A DNA stretch of 64,000 nucleotides from Tateyamaria sp. Alg231-49 (GCF_900143535.1 NZ_FRFA01000006.1:186001-250000), one strand, 5' to 3'. Shown: positions 34,141 to 44,055, counted from the first letter of the stretch. Numbers and translations: made by a program. The notes: generated by a model not told the origin, from the sequence alone.

Positions 34141-34668
34141 ATGATTGCACTGACCGCTGGCACTACGTTCCCCAAAATCGAAATTTCGCAGTTGGGCGGT
34201 GGCACTGTTGTGCTTGGCGCGCCACGGAGTGGGTACGACTGGCAGTTGGTGGTGATCTATCGCGGTCTGCATTGCCCGCTTTGTAAAAATTACCTTGCCG
34301 AACTCGAAAACATGCAAGCCGCGTTCCATGACATTGGTGTGGATATCGTGATCGCCTCGGGTGATCCGGCAGAAAAGGCGCAGGCCATGGTTGATGAAAA
34401 AGGACTGAGCCTGCCCATGGGATACGATCTGAACATCGAGCAGATGCGTGCTCTGGGTGTCTACATCTCGGACCCGCGCAGCCCGCAGGAAACTGACCGT
34501 CCCTTTGCCGAACCGGGTCTGTTTGTGATCAACGCCGAAGGGTTGATCCAGATGGTCGATGTGTCCAATGCTCCGTTTTTGCGCCCGGACCTACAGTCGG
34601 TGCTGAAGGGGATCGCGTTCATTCGCAACAATGACTATCCGATCCGGGGAACGCACAAGGCGGCGTGA
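34141..34668 (+). CDS. Peroxiredoxin-like AhpC/TSA-family protein
   Basis: Cytoplasmic thioredoxin-fold protein of 175 residues. The core is seen as LVVIYRGLHCPLCKNYLAEL, with a CPLC redox pair (near residue 45), followed by VDIVIASGDPAEKA and LFVINAEGLIQMV. In family terms an AhpC/TSA or redoxin domain; a CxxC at the peroxidatic position is closer to thioredoxin-like peroxiredoxins. Start at ATG 34141; the frame is open to 34048 but that part lacks similarity. Role inferred as thiol peroxidase. Confidence 0.82.
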   Translation: MIALTAGTTFPKIEISQLGGGTVVLGAPRSGYDWQLVVIYRGLHCPLCKNYLAELENMQAAFHDIGVDIVIASGDPAEKAQAMVDEKGLSLPMGYDLNIEQMRALGVYISDPRSPQETDRPFAEPGLFVINAEGLIQMVDVSNAPFLRPDLQSVLKGIAFIRNNDYPIRGTHKAA

Positions 34669-34741
34669 CCTTGAGGCGCTTGCGATTGCGGCGTCATTTG
34701 CCTGAAAAAACAGCAACCCAATCGGCAACTACTTGCCTGCT

Positions 34742-34762
34742 ATTGGTCGCCTCTGGCGGCCA
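34742..34762 (+). terminator. Hairpin after the peroxiredoxin-like gene
   Basis: Nine-pair stem (34742-34750/34754-34762, one wobble) with a 3-nt loop, followed by only TTT. Weak intrinsic terminator candidate in the 223-bp gap to the DUF922-like gene. Confidence 0.35.
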
Positions 34763-34891
34763 ATTTGCCAATGGGCTGCGCTTTTAGGACACTGGCCATA
34801 TTTAATGGCGCTGCACTGTTTTTTCGTGCGGTTTTCCCGATGTTGTACTGTTGGGCAAACTGATTGCGCTGCATTCAATGGAGGCTTTGCA

Positions 34892-35515
34892 ATGCCCGCA
34901 ACTCTTAAAGTGACCCCGACAAAATACAGAAATTACAAGGTTTCAGGTGACGACCTGATGGCGATCCTGAAAAACATGAAGAAGAAGGGCCCGAAGGACC
35001 CCAATGACGGAAAGCGCGTCGCGGCACTGACGTCCACAACGCTTGATGTGAGTGCCGCTGTGTCGAGCGCCCGGTTTGAGGGGGACGGTAACATTGTCAC
35101 CTTGAGGGATGGAAAGTTCGAGGCGAAGGCAAAGATCAAGTCGATGGCAGTCGCGTATTCCAGCGAAACCCTTTTGCCTGAGGTCGGCGCCAACAACCTT
35201 TCAGTGCGGGCATGGATCGAATGGGCTCGGTTCAAGTTGAAGCTTGGCATTCACGAGAACGAGCATGTCAAAAAGGCCAAAAGTGACGCCGTCACGATCG
35301 TTGCAGATATCAGTGCAATGCGTGGCGTTGGTGTTGATGCCGACAAAGGCAAGGCCGCTTTGGCAGCAGCAGGAGATCTGCAAAAGCAGATCGTCAAGAA
35401 GTACAACGCCAAGACGCTGGAAAAGCGTTTCAATGCGATCCACAAAAAGTTGGACAAGCCGAAGAAAAAGGGGCGCCCAGGGCACGGTCCGGTCCTTGAT
35501 GCGACCATCAAGTAA
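34892..35515 (+). CDS. DUF922-like putative zinc-dependent protease
   Basis: 207-residue protein with a zincin motif HENEH at residues 121-125 after a Trp/Phe-rich helix, preceded by a beta-rich half that begins KYRNYKVSGDDLMAILKNMKKKGP, all resembling the DUF922 family of predicted Zn-proteases. Start ATG 34892 is backed by GGAGG. Unlike typical members it has no signal peptide, so it is predicted cytoplasmic. The C-terminus is strongly basic (KKLDKPKKKGRPGHG). Substrate unknown; family membership is from motif memory. Confidence 0.7.
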   Translation: MPATLKVTPTKYRNYKVSGDDLMAILKNMKKKGPKDPNDGKRVAALTSTTLDVSAAVSSARFEGDGNIVTLRDGKFEAKAKIKSMAVAYSSETLLPEVGANNLSVRAWIEWARFKLKLGIHENEHVKKAKSDAVTIVADISAMRGVGVDADKGKAALAAAGDLQKQIVKKYNAKTLEKRFNAIHKKLDKPKKKGRPGHGPVLDATIK

Positions 35516-35805
35516 TCCCCGGCAAGGACCAAAGCCCGGCTGAACCGAAAACGCGCGTGCCATTCCGCAGGTCCGCGCCCAGCGGTCCGTCGGCTGGTTG
35601 CTTATGTTGTCCTCAGTGCTTTTGGCCTGAATGCCTGATCCGAGAAGCCGCATTTGGTGCGGCGCGATCCACAGCGGCGCTAAATCGCCTGTGGGCCAGC
35701 CTCGCAAGGACTAGCCTGCGCGCAATTTTGCAGCTATGGTTAACCACATGCACTTTGGATCAACCGGAGGCATTGAGGCAGATATAGGCAACAAGGCGGC
35801 AGATC
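35516..35805. other. Intergenic region upstream of ftsW
   Basis: 290 bp without a credible gene. It ends in a purine-rich translation start region for ftsW and contains a TTAACC hexamer near 35739-35744, a half-site of the CtrA consensus, without the second half at the right spacing. A promoter restarting transcription of the second dcw block is expected here but was not resolved. Confidence 0.4.
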
Positions 35806-36972
35806 ATGACAGAGATGGTCTTTGGCGCGGTCCCTGTTCGGGACGGCGAACCAGTACTTCCAAAGTGGTGGCGCACCATCGACAAATGGTCGTTGAGTTG
35901 CGTTTTGATCCTTTTTTCAATCGGGTTGTTGCTGGCGCTGGCCGCCTCGGTCCCTTTGGCTGAAAAGAACGGTTTCCCACCTTTCTACTACGTCACAAAG
36001 CAGGCGATTTTTGGCGCTGCTGCGTTGATTGCGATGATCGTGACGTCGATGATGTCCCCATTGCTGGTGCGCCGTTTGGCGGTGCTTGGGTTCTTGGTGG
36101 CCTTTGTGGCGTTGGCGTTTTTGCCGTTTTTCGGCACAGATTTTGGCAAGGGTGCAATGCGGTGGTATTCGCTTGGCTTTGCTTCTGTGCAGCCGTCAGA
36201 GTTCCTTAAACCCGGCTTTGTCGTTGCTGCGGCATGGATGATGGCCGCAAGTCAGGACATCAACGGACCGCCCGGCAAGCTGTGGTCTTTTGCTTTATGC
36301 GTTTCCATTGTGTTGATGCTGGCCTTGCAGCCCGACTTTGGACAGGCCTGCCTTGTCCTGTTTGGTTGGGGTGTGATGTATTTTGTCGCTGGGGCGCCGA
36401 TGCTGTTGTTGGTGTGTATGGCGGGTGCCGTGGTCTTTTTCGGGACGATCGCCTATTCCAACTCAGAACACTTTGCCCGCCGCATTGACGGGTTTTTGTC
36501 CCCCGACGTCGATCCGCGCACGCAGTTGGGTTATGCCACCAACGCCATCCAAGAGGGTGGGTTGTTCGGTGTTGGTGTGGGCGAGGGGCAGGTGAAGTGG
36601 TCCTTGCCTGATGCGCATACGGATTTCATCATTGCTGTGGCCGCCGAAGAATATGGCCTGATCCTCGTGCTGTGTATCATCGCGCTGTATACAGGCATCG
36701 TTGTGCGGTCGCTGATGCGTCTGCTGCGCGAGCGTGATCCGTTCATCCGTCTTGCTGGAACCGGTCTTGCCTGCATGTTCGGTGTGCAGGCGATGATCAA
36801 TATGGGCGTGGCGGTGCGGCTGTTGCCTGCCAAGGGCATGACATTGCCCTTTGTGAGTTATGGCGGGTCGTCGGTCATTGCCTCGGGCATCGCGGTCGGT
36901 ATGCTGCTCGCCTTTACGCGAACACGCCCCCAAGGGGAGATAGCGGACCTGCTGGGGCGGGGGCGCAGATGA
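35806..36972 (+). CDS. ftsW: Septal peptidoglycan glycosyltransferase FtsW
   Basis: SEDS-family lipid II polymerase of the divisome, partner of FtsI. 388 residues, about ten membrane spans. Conserved elements: QPSEFLKPG in the fourth-span region, PDFGQACL, the large periplasmic loop with LPDAHTDFIIAVAAEEYG, and LPFVSYGGSS near the C-terminus. First gene of the second dcw block. Confidence 0.96.
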   Translation: MTEMVFGAVPVRDGEPVLPKWWRTIDKWSLSCVLILFSIGLLLALAASVPLAEKNGFPPFYYVTKQAIFGAAALIAMIVTSMMSPLLVRRLAVLGFLVAFVALAFLPFFGTDFGKGAMRWYSLGFASVQPSEFLKPGFVVAAAWMMAASQDINGPPGKLWSFALCVSIVLMLALQPDFGQACLVLFGWGVMYFVAGAPMLLLVCMAGAVVFFGTIAYSNSEHFARRIDGFLSPDVDPRTQLGYATNAIQEGGLFGVGVGEGQVKWSLPDAHTDFIIAVAAEEYGLILVLCIIALYTGIVVRSLMRLLRERDPFIRLAGTGLACMFGVQAMINMGVAVRLLPAKGMTLPFVSYGGSSVIASGIAVGMLLAFTRTRPQGEIADLLGRGRR

Positions 36973-37081
36973 TGCGCGCGCGGCATGGCGGCGGCGCGAA
37001 GCCTGCTCTTTGGATGAGTAGGCTGGCCCGGGTGTTCAAGCAGGTTTGGCAGACAGGTCTGTTGGCGAAAGGGGCGCGGGG

Positions 37082-38179
37082 ATGAGCCAACCTTTGCTTC
37101 TCATCGCGGCGGGTGGCACGGGCGGGCATATGTTCCCTGCGCAAGCTTTGGCCGAGGCGATGTTGCAGCGTGGCTGGCGCGTCAAGCTCAGCACCGATGC
37201 GCGCGGTGCGCGCTACACCGGTGGATTTCCACACACCACACAGATTGAGCAGATCTCGTCTGCGACATTTGCCCGTGGCGGTCCAATTGCCAAACTGGCG
37301 GTCCCGTTTCGCATTGCCGCTGGTGTGTTCAGCGCAAGCCTGAAAATGCTGCGCGACAAGCCCGCTGTTGTTGTCGGCTTTGGCGGTTATCCGACAATTC
37401 CGGCGATGGTCGCAGCCACGTTGCTGCGTCTGCCACGCATGATCCATGAGCAAAACGGCGTTCTGGGGCGGGTGAACCATTTGCTTACCAAGCGGGTCAA
37501 TGCGGTGGCTTGCGGGACGTGGCCGACGGACCTGCCTGAAGGTGTTGAAGGCATTCATGTCGGCAACCCGGTGCGCGCTGCGGTGTTGGAGCGCGAAGCT
37601 GCGTCTTACATTCCACCTGGCGATTATCCGATAGAAATTCTGGTGATTGGTGGGTCTCAGGGCGCACGTATTCTGTCTGACGTGATACCGCCTGCGATTG
37701 CCAGCCTGCCAATCGCGCGTTTGAAGAACCTGCGTGTCAGCCATCAGGCGCGTGGTGAGGATGAAGACCGCGTGCGCGCCTTTTATGAAGACCACGGCAT
37801 CGCCGCAGATGTACAGCCATTCTTTACGGATGTGCCTCGCAGGATGAGCGAGGCGCAGTTGATCATTTCGCGTGCGGGCGCTTCGTCTGTTGCCGATATT
37901 TCGGTCATTGGGCGCCCGTCGATCCTGATCCCCTATGCCGCGGCAACGGGGGATCACCAAACCGCCAATGCGCGCGGGCTGGTAGAGGCCGGGGCCGCCA
38001 TTCTGATCCCTGAAAGCAAGTTGACCGTTGAAGCGATGGCTGAGCAGATCAGCGCTGTCCTTGATACGCCCGACGCTGCCTCTGAGATGTCACGTGCGGC
38101 CACCACCTTTGGCAAGCCGGACGCAACAGAAAACCTTGTTCACCTTGTAGAAACCCTCGCACAGAAAGGGACACCATGA
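37082..38179 (+). CDS. murG: UDP-GlcNAc transferase MurG (lipid II synthesis)
   Basis: Peripheral inner-membrane glycosyltransferase turning lipid I into lipid II. 365 residues from ATG 37082; the frame upstream to 37046 is not conserved. Motifs: [12 protein letters not shown] at the N-terminus, [11 protein letters not shown] near residue 125, and [11 protein letters not shown] in the UDP-GlcNAc site. Stop overlaps the murC start. Confidence 0.97.
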   Translation: MSQPLLLIAAGGTGGHMFPAQALAEAMLQRGWRVKLSTDARGARYTGGFPHTTQIEQISSATFARGGPIAKLAVPFRIAAGVFSASLKMLRDKPAVVVGFGGYPTIPAMVAATLLRLPRMIHEQNGVLGRVNHLLTKRVNAVACGTWPTDLPEGVEGIHVGNPVRAAVLEREAASYIPPGDYPIEILVIGGSQGARILSDVIPPAIASLPIARLKNLRVSHQARGEDEDRVRAFYEDHGIAADVQPFFTDVPRRMSEAQLIISRAGASSVADISVIGRPSILIPYAAATGDHQTANARGLVEAGAAILIPESKLTVEAMAEQISAVLDTPDAASEMSRAATTFGKPDATENLVHLVETLAQKGTP

Positions 38180-39582
38180 ACGCCGCAACCAAACTGCCCG
38201 GAGACGTGGGCGCAATTCATTTCGTTGGTATCGGCGGGATCGGGATGTCGGGCATTGCTGAGGTGCTGTTGAACCACGGCTATGTCGTTCAGGGTTCGGA
38301 TTTGAAGGCCTCCAAGATCACGGAGCGCCTTGCCGAACTGGGTGCACAGATATTTGTTGGCCAAAACGCCAGCAATATTGATAACGCCGAGGTTGTTGTG
38401 ATCTCTTCTGCGATCAAGCCGGGCAACGCCGAGCTGGATGCCGCCCGCGCGCGCGGCCTGCCCATTGTGCGTCGCGCCGAGATGCTGGCCGAGTTGATGC
38501 GTCTGAAATCCAACATTGCGATTGCGGGCACGCATGGCAAAACCACCACCACCACGATGGTTGCGGCCTTGCTGGACGAGGGCGATTTTGACCCCACTGT
38601 CGTGAACGGAGGCATTATCCACGCCTATGGTTCGAACGCCCGCAAGGGCGAGGGCGAATGGATGGTTGTTGAGGCCGATGAGAGCGACGGGACCTTCAAT
38701 CGGTTGCCCGCCACCATCGCCATCGTCACCAACATCGACCCCGAACATATGGAACATTGGGGGACCGAAGAGGCCCTGCATCAGGGCTTTTATGAGTTTG
38801 TGTCCAACATCCCGTTCTACGGGCTGGCTGTGTGCTGCACGGATGATCCGGATGTTCAGGCGTTGGTGGGCAAGATCACCGATCGCCGGGTGATTACCTA
38901 TGGCTTTAACGCGCAGGCGGATGTGCGTGCCGTGAACCTGACTTACAAAAACGGTGTGGCCCATTTCGATGTGGCGCTGCAATCAGAGGACAAACTCATC
39001 GAGGGCTGCTCGTTGCCGATGCCGGGCGATCACAACGTGTCCAACGCCCTGAGCGCCATTGCTGTGGCGCGCCATTTGGGCATGAAGGGCGACCAGATAC
39101 GGACCGCGCTGGCCAATTTCGGTGGCGTTAATCGCCGCTTTACCCGCGTAGGTGAAATTGAGGGGGTGACCATTATCGATGACTATGGTCACCACCCAAC
39201 TGAAATTGCTGCCGTCCTGAAGGCGGCCCGCCAAGCCACCGAAGGACGCGTGATCGCCGTGCACCAGCCGCACCGCTATACCCGCCTGCATCACCATTTT
39301 GAGGATTTCTGTTCCTGCTTTAACGATGCCGACGTGGTCGGGATCACTGACATTTTCGCTGCCGGCGAGGATCCGATCGAAGGGGCCAGCCGCGATGACC
39401 TGGTCGCAGGTCTTATTCGCCACGGTCACCGCCATGCGCGTTCTGTAATGAGCGAGGATGATCTGGAGCGCCTCGTGCGCGAACAGGCGCGTCCCGGTGA
39501 CATGGTGGTCTGCCTTGGGGCAGGGACGATTTCCGCTTGGGCAAACGGGTTGCCGGGGCGATTGCAAAAGGGAGCCGCGTAA
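38176..39582 (+). CDS. murC: UDP-MurNAc:L-alanine ligase MurC
   Basis: First peptide ligase of muropeptide synthesis. 468 residues: [12 protein letters not shown] near the N-terminus, ATP-binding GTHGKTTTT near residue 118, [10 protein letters not shown] near residue 335 and [12 protein letters not shown] overlap with murG. Followed after 6 bp by the first of six small membrane-protein genes. Confidence 0.97.
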   Translation: MNAATKLPGDVGAIHFVGIGGIGMSGIAEVLLNHGYVVQGSDLKASKITERLAELGAQIFVGQNASNIDNAEVVVISSAIKPGNAELDAARARGLPIVRRAEMLAELMRLKSNIAIAGTHGKTTTTTMVAALLDEGDFDPTVVNGGIIHAYGSNARKGEGEWMVVEADESDGTFNRLPATIAIVTNIDPEHMEHWGTEEALHQGFYEFVSNIPFYGLAVCCTDDPDVQALVGKITDRRVITYGFNAQADVRAVNLTYKNGVAHFDVALQSEDKLIEGCSLPMPGDHNVSNALSAIAVARHLGMKGDQIRTALANFGGVNRRFTRVGEIEGVTIIDDYGHHPTEIAAVLKAARQATEGRVIAVHQPHRYTRLHHHFEDFCSCFNDADVVGITDIFAAGEDPIEGASRDDLVAGLIRHGHRHARSVMSEDDLERLVREQARPGDMVVCLGAGTISAWANGLPGRLQKGAA

Positions 39583-39588
39583 GAGCGC

Positions 39589-39909
39589 ATGGAGGCCAAC
39601 CTGTTCAGTGTGACTGTGATCGGTGTGCCGCTTTTGGCGGCCCCGGCGGCGTTGATCTGGGGATTGCGCAGGACTTTGATTGTCGTCTTGGGCATCTGCG
39701 CGCTGATGCTGGTGGCTCCTTATGTCTCTTTTGGCGTCTGGGCTTTGATCGAGGGCGAGGACCTCTGGACAACATTGCAAGCTGTCGCGGTGTCGTTCCC
39801 GGCGGCTGCGGTCATTGTCGGCTGGATGCTGGTGTGGACGGTGGCGTATGGCGCGATTGCTGCAGGAATACGACTGGGGTGGTTCTATTTGAGGAGGGAA
39901 AGAGCATGA
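39589..39909 (+). CDS. Small membrane protein 1 of the murC-murB interval
   Basis: 106 residues, almost entirely hydrophobic: spans near 7-25, 29-52 and 63-95, ending in a basic RLGWFYLRRERA. Not recognised as a named family. Starts 6 bp after murC and overlaps the next small gene by 4 bp, so it is co-translated with the peptidoglycan genes. An envelope or divisome accessory role is inferred from position only. Confidence 0.8.
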   Translation: MEANLFSVTVIGVPLLAAPAALIWGLRRTLIVVLGICALMLVAPYVSFGVWALIEGEDLWTTLQAVAVSFPAAAVIVGWMLVWTVAYGAIAAGIRLGWFYLRRERA

Positions 39910-40181
39910 TGGTTGTCTGTCTGGGTATACTTGCCTTGTCACTTGCCTTTGGCGTGGCGTGGATCAACACGCGTATTGCGGGGCTGTTCTGGGTCTCGGC
40001 CAATTTTCTGGGCTATCAGTGGATGGTTGAGGCGACACGACTGGATCCGAACATGATGAAAATGGCAGCGAACTTTTCGCTGGTTTTGTTGACCGTCTAT
40101 CTGTCGGTCATGGCACTTTCGGGTATCGGAGCGGCGCATCTGGCCAAATCCAAGCGCCGCGCCCAACTGGCTACAACATGA
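39906..40181 (+). CDS. Small membrane protein 2 of the murC-murB interval
   Basis: 91 residues from ATG 39906 inside the previous stop (ATGA). Three hydrophobic stretches (about 2-20, 25-45, 55-78) and a basic tail LAKSKRRAQLATT. No family recognised. The 64 bp to the next gene are the only real gap in this small-gene run. Confidence 0.76.
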   Translation: MMVVCLGILALSLAFGVAWINTRIAGLFWVSANFLGYQWMVEATRLDPNMMKMAANFSLVLLTVYLSVMALSGIGAAHLAKSKRRAQLATT

Positions 40182-40245
40182 CAAACCTGAAATGGCTGAG
40201 TGCGAACGGCCTGCATTCGAAATGTATTTTTAGAGAGTTGTCCCG

Positions 40246-40509
40246 ATGACACTTGCGCTGGCCTGCATCGCTTGGGTTTTTGCCGCGACGGCCGTGGCGA
40301 TGTTGCCTATGCGCCATCAGTACATTCCCGGCGTGACTCTTTTGCTTGCGTCCCCTGTGCTGATCTTGTGGATCGGTATTGCAGTGGCGTGGTGGGCCGG
40401 TGTTCTTGCCTTGTGCGCGTTCGTGTCTATGTTTCGCAACCCGCTGCGCTATTTCTGGGCAAAGGCGCGCGGGCAAAATCCACAGCTTCCGCCGGAGTTG
40501 CGGTCATGA
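40246..40509 (+). CDS. DUF2484-family small membrane protein (copy A)
   Basis: 87 residues, two predicted spans (2-20 and 28-58). The N-terminal pattern ACIAWVFAATAVAMLPMRHQY and the basic C-terminal part MFRNPLRYFWAKARG match the DUF2484 family, as I remember it a roseobacter-type protein found beside murB. Overlaps the next gene by 4 bp; that gene is a recognisable paralogue. Confidence 0.78.
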   Translation: MTLALACIAWVFAATAVAMLPMRHQYIPGVTLLLASPVLILWIGIAVAWWAGVLALCAFVSMFRNPLRYFWAKARGQNPQLPPELRS

Positions 40510-40754
40510 GTCTTTCGATCATCCTTGCCTGTCTTTGGGCGCTGGCCGCCAACGTGATCGCGATGTTGCCGAGCCGTGATCAACATTGGACCAACGCCTA
40601 TGGCCTGATCGCCATTGGCATCCCGATCCTTGGTTTTGTCACGTGGCAACATGGGCCGTGGGTGGGTCTGCTGCTGCTGGCAGCGGGCATGAGCGTGCTG
40701 CGCTGGCCCGTCATTTACCTGAGCCGCTGGATCAAGGCGCGGATCGTGCGATGA
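40506..40754 (+). CDS. DUF2484-family small membrane protein (copy B)
   Basis: 82 residues from ATG 40506. Shares with copy A the pattern AC-W-AA---AMLP-R-Q at the same place and a closing RWPVIYLSRWIKAR similar to NPLRYFWAKAR, so the two look like products of an old tandem duplication. Two membrane spans. Coupled by 4-bp overlaps on both sides. Confidence 0.76.
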   Translation: MSLSIILACLWALAANVIAMLPSRDQHWTNAYGLIAIGIPILGFVTWQHGPWVGLLLLAAGMSVLRWPVIYLSRWIKARIVR

Positions 40755-41020
40755 TACCGATAGCATTGGCAACGCTGCTGGTTGGGATTGTCGCCGGATT
40801 TGCGCTGGCCCGCCGGTTCATGCTCCGTATCTTGGTGTCACTGGTTCTGGGGTTGATCGGGCTTATTGTGTTGGTGTCGTGGGCGCCGGCAGAGGCATTG
40901 CCCGGGGACGGGTACGCCATGGTCGTTGCCGCGTACCTGATTGCGCCGCCCCTGGCTGCGGGCCTGTTTGGTGGAGCGGTGTTTGCATGGCTTTTCAGAA
41001 ATAGAACCAAGACGGCCTGA
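40751..41020 (+). CDS. Small membrane protein 5 of the murC-murB interval
   Basis: 89 residues from ATG 40751, overlapping copy B by 4 bp. Hydrophobic spans near 2-18, 23-43 and 55-82 with an Arg-rich turn (LARRFMLR) between the first two. Family not recognised. The 46 bp downstream lead to a frameshifted sixth small gene. Confidence 0.74.
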   Translation: MIPIALATLLVGIVAGFALARRFMLRILVSLVLGLIGLIVLVSWAPAEALPGDGYAMVVAAYLIAPPLAAGLFGGAVFAWLFRNRTKTA

Positions 41021-41066
41021 GTTGCAGCAGCGACTGCGGTGCCGCCACCCAAGAAAGCACGTTTTG

Positions 41067-41244
41067 ATGTCCTCTTACATTACCTACGTCCTGAGCGCGG
41101 CCATCGCATGCTTTGGGATTGCGCGCGCGCGCTTTTGGCTGGACTGGAGCCTTTGTATTGGCGGCCATTGTCGGCGCAACAGCTGTTGCCAAAAGGCGCG
41201 CAGCCCTGCAAAGCGCGGGTTCAATGCCTCTTAAGAGCGGATGA
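41067..41244 (+). pseudogene. Small membrane protein 6, frameshifted in a GC tract before murB
   Basis: ATG 41067 opens MSSYITYVLSAAIACFGIARAR and then loses the sensible frame. After the tract (GC)6 at 41121-41132 the adjacent frame reads FGWTGAFVLAAIVGATAVAK, a clear membrane span, and ends at TGA 41242-41244, overlapping the murB ATG at 41241 exactly as the other genes of this run overlap. Adding one GC unit to the tract joins both halves into a single protein of about 59 residues with two spans. So this is a recent frameshift, a contraction of a slippable tract, or a sequencing error. Confidence 0.65.
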
Positions 41245-42176
41245 TCGTGATGAACGGCACAGGTATTCCAGATGTGCGCGGCAGTCTGACTGCACACAAA
41301 GACCTTTCGACCCTCACGTGGCTGCGCGTTGGTGGCCCTGCGGATTGGCTGTTGCAACCGGCCGACGTCCAAGACCTGTCGGACTTTCTGAAAGCGCTGG
41401 GCCTGGACGTGCCCGTGTTTCCGATGGGGGTGGGCAGCAACCTGATCGTGCGCGACGGAGGTTTGCGCGCTGTGGTGGTCCGGCTGGGGCGCGGGTTTAA
41501 CGAGATCAAGGTGGACGGTGACATGGTCACCGCGGGGGCGGCTGCATTGGATGCCCATGTGGCGCGTCGTGCGGCGGACGCGGGCGTCGATCTTACGTTT
41601 TTGCGCACAATCCCCGGCACACTTGGCGGTGCGGTGCGCATGAACGCCGGGTGCTACGGCAGTTATACGGCCGATGTTTTCCATTCGGCGCAGGTGGTGT
41701 TGCGCGACGGGACCATCACGACACTGGCCCCCGCAGATATGAATTTTCGCTATCGGCAAAGCGATTTGCCGACAGGCGCGGTGTTGACCTCAGTAACCTT
41801 ACGCGCGCCTTTGGGCGATCCGGCACACCTGAATGCCCGGATGGCGGATCAACTGGCCAAGCGGGATGCGACCCAGCCGACCAAGGACCGAAGTGCAGGA
41901 TCAACCTTTCGCAATCCGGCGGGGTTTTCATCGACAGGGCGTGCTGACGATGTCCATGATCTGAAGGCATGGAAGGTCATTGATGATGCAGGCATGCGGG
42001 GCGCGACCCGTGGTGGCGCACAAATGAGCGAAAAACACTCCAACTTCCTCATCAACACTGGCGGGGCCAGTGCTGCCGACCTTGAAGGATTAGGGGAGGA
42101 AGTGCGAAAAAAGGTTTACGATTCAAGCGGTATCACGCTAGAATGGGAAATCATGCGGATCGGCGAACCGGGCTAG
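41241..42176 (+). CDS. murB: UDP-N-acetylenolpyruvoylglucosamine reductase MurB
   Basis: FAD enzyme reducing the enolpyruvyl moiety to form UDP-MurNAc. 311 residues (type IIa-like, short). FAD segment [34 protein letters not shown], catalytic serine in AGSTFRNP and the EKHSNFLIN segment. Start ATG 41241; ATG 41250 is also possible. In-phase overlap with the stop of the frameshifted small gene suggests the upstream gene was once translated through. Confidence 0.97.
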   Translation: MIVMNGTGIPDVRGSLTAHKDLSTLTWLRVGGPADWLLQPADVQDLSDFLKALGLDVPVFPMGVGSNLIVRDGGLRAVVVRLGRGFNEIKVDGDMVTAGAAALDAHVARRAADAGVDLTFLRTIPGTLGGAVRMNAGCYGSYTADVFHSAQVVLRDGTITTLAPADMNFRYRQSDLPTGAVLTSVTLRAPLGDPAHLNARMADQLAKRDATQPTKDRSAGSTFRNPAGFSSTGRADDVHDLKAWKVIDDAGMRGATRGGAQMSEKHSNFLINTGGASAADLEGLGEEVRKKVYDSSGITLEWEIMRIGEPG

Positions 42177-42265
42177 GTTTCATGAGCGCAGATGGGCCGG
42201 AAAAAACGATTAAAATAACGGCATTATATACGAGGGTCCGCTAAAGGACCCCGAAAAGAGAGCAC

Positions 42266-43192
42266 ATGGCGGGTCAGTCGAGCAGGACGACTCCGAAAGT
42301 GGCGGTATTGATGGGTGGCCCCTCGGCTGAGCGTGAGGTGTCGCTGTCTAGTGGGACATCGTGCGCTGCCGCGCTGCGGAGTTTGGATACATACGAAGTG
42401 GTCGAGGTCGATGCGGGCCGCGACCTTGCTGCCGTTTTGGTGGCAGAGCGCCCTGACGCTGTTCTCAATTGCCTGCATGGGCGTTGGGGCGAAGATGGCT
42501 GTGTGCAGGGGCTTTTGGAGTGGCTTGGCATTCCTTATTCGCATTCCGGCGTTCTGTCTTCGGCTTTGGCGATGGACAAGCAGCGCACCAAGGTCGTCTA
42601 CCGTGCGGCAGGCCTGCCGGTTGTCGACAGCATCATCGCACCCGCAGATGAGGTGCGCCGTGCCCACGTGATGTCGACCCCTTATGTGGTCAAACCCAAC
42701 AATGAAGGGTCCAGTGTCGGCGTTTACCTTGTCAATGACGGGGCCAACGGCCCGCCGCAGCTGAGCGCGGACATGCCCGACGAGGTGATGGTCGAAGCCT
42801 TTGCCCCCGGGCGCGAGTTGACCACCACGGTTATGGGCGCGCGCCCCCTTGGGGTTACGGATATCCTGACCGATGGCTGGTATGACTATGATGCCAAGTA
42901 CAAACCGGGCGGCTCACGCCATGTGATCCCGGCGGATGTGCCCAATGAAATTACAGAATTATGCCTCGATTATGCGGTCCGTGCCCATAACGCCCTTGGG
43001 TGCCGGGGTGTCAGCCGTACGGATTATCGCTGGGATGAAAGCAAGGGGGCGGCTGGCCTTATCCTGCTTGAAACCAACACACAGCCCGGCATGACCCCCA
43101 CGTCGCTGACGCCGGAACAGGCACAGGCGGCGGGCATCTCATTTCCTGAACTATGTGCGTGGATGGTGGAGGATGCGTCTTGCCACAGATGA
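42266..43192 (+). CDS. ddl: D-alanine--D-alanine ligase
   Basis: ATP-grasp enzyme forming D-Ala-D-Ala for MurF. 308 residues: [15 protein letters not shown] at the N-terminus, [23 protein letters not shown] and [14 protein letters not shown], covering all substrate-binding loops. 89 bp after murB; stop overlaps the ftsQ start. Confidence 0.97.
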   Translation: MAGQSSRTTPKVAVLMGGPSAEREVSLSSGTSCAAALRSLDTYEVVEVDAGRDLAAVLVAERPDAVLNCLHGRWGEDGCVQGLLEWLGIPYSHSGVLSSALAMDKQRTKVVYRAAGLPVVDSIIAPADEVRRAHVMSTPYVVKPNNEGSSVGVYLVNDGANGPPQLSADMPDEVMVEAFAPGRELTTTVMGARPLGVTDILTDGWYDYDAKYKPGGSRHVIPADVPNEITELCLDYAVRAHNALGCRGVSRTDYRWDESKGAAGLILLETNTQPGMTPTSLTPEQAQAAGISFPELCAWMVEDASCHR

Positions 43193-44046
43193 ACCGTCGA
43201 TCTGATCCGGCCCCGTCGCGGTGGTCATGGCGTATGCAGCGCCTTATGCTCACGCCGCTTTTCCGGTTTGGGCTGCGCGCTGGTTTGCCCTTTGCCGTGA
43301 CGTTGAGCGCGGCCACGTGGTTCTTGTCCGACCCGAAGAACCAGGCAGCCATCCAGGCCACTGTTGCAGAGGCGCGTGCAGCCATCGAAGAACGGCCTGA
43401 GTTCATGGTGAACCTAATGGCCATTGATGGGGGCGACGGTGATCTGGATGCTGCGATCCGTCAGGCCTTGCCGCTGGATTTCCCGGTCTCGTCCTTTGAT
43501 CTGGATCCCAACGCCATGCGGGCCCGTATCCTTGAAATGCCGCCCATCAAAGAGGCAAGTGTACGCATCCGCCCCGGCGGTGTGCTGCAAGTGGATATCA
43601 CACCGCGTGTGCCGGTCGCGATCTGGCGCACAGCTGAGGGGTTAAGTCTGATTGATGACACGGGCGCAAAAGTTGGTCTGATCGACCGGCGTGGTTTGCG
43701 CCCCGATTTGCCCGTGATCGCGGGCGAGGGTGCTCCTGAGCATGTGGGCGAAGCTTTGGCCCTGATGGAGGCGGGTGCGCCCTTGGGGACCCGTTTGCGT
43801 GGGCTTGTTCGTCTTGGGGATCGCCGGTGGGACGTGGTGCTGGACCGAAATCAACGCATCCTTTTGCCGGCCTCCAGGGCGGTGCGCGCGCTGGAACGCG
43901 CGTTGGCCCTTGATGCTGTGGATGAGATCCTGGCGCGGGATGTTGCCCGTGTCGACCTGCGCCTGTCTGATCGCCCAACTGTCCGTATGAACGCCAGCGC
44001 CACCGAAGAATGGTGGCGCATCCGGCAAATGAATTCCAAACAATGA
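43189..44046 (+). CDS. ftsQ: Cell division protein FtsQ
   Basis: Bitopic divisome protein, 285 residues from ATG 43189. Cytoplasmic basic part to about residue 25, one membrane span about 26-45, then periplasmic POTRA and FtsQ domains ([28 protein letters not shown]). It recruits FtsB/FtsL and so the synthase FtsWI. ATGA overlap with ddl. Confidence 0.94.
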   Translation: MNRRSDPAPSRWSWRMQRLMLTPLFRFGLRAGLPFAVTLSAATWFLSDPKNQAAIQATVAEARAAIEERPEFMVNLMAIDGGDGDLDAAIRQALPLDFPVSSFDLDPNAMRARILEMPPIKEASVRIRPGGVLQVDITPRVPVAIWRTAEGLSLIDDTGAKVGLIDRRGLRPDLPVIAGEGAPEHVGEALALMEAGAPLGTRLRGLVRLGDRRWDVVLDRNQRILLPASRAVRALERALALDAVDEILARDVARVDLRLSDRPTVRMNASATEEWWRIRQMNSKQ

Positions 44047-44055
44047 GTGGCCTCA

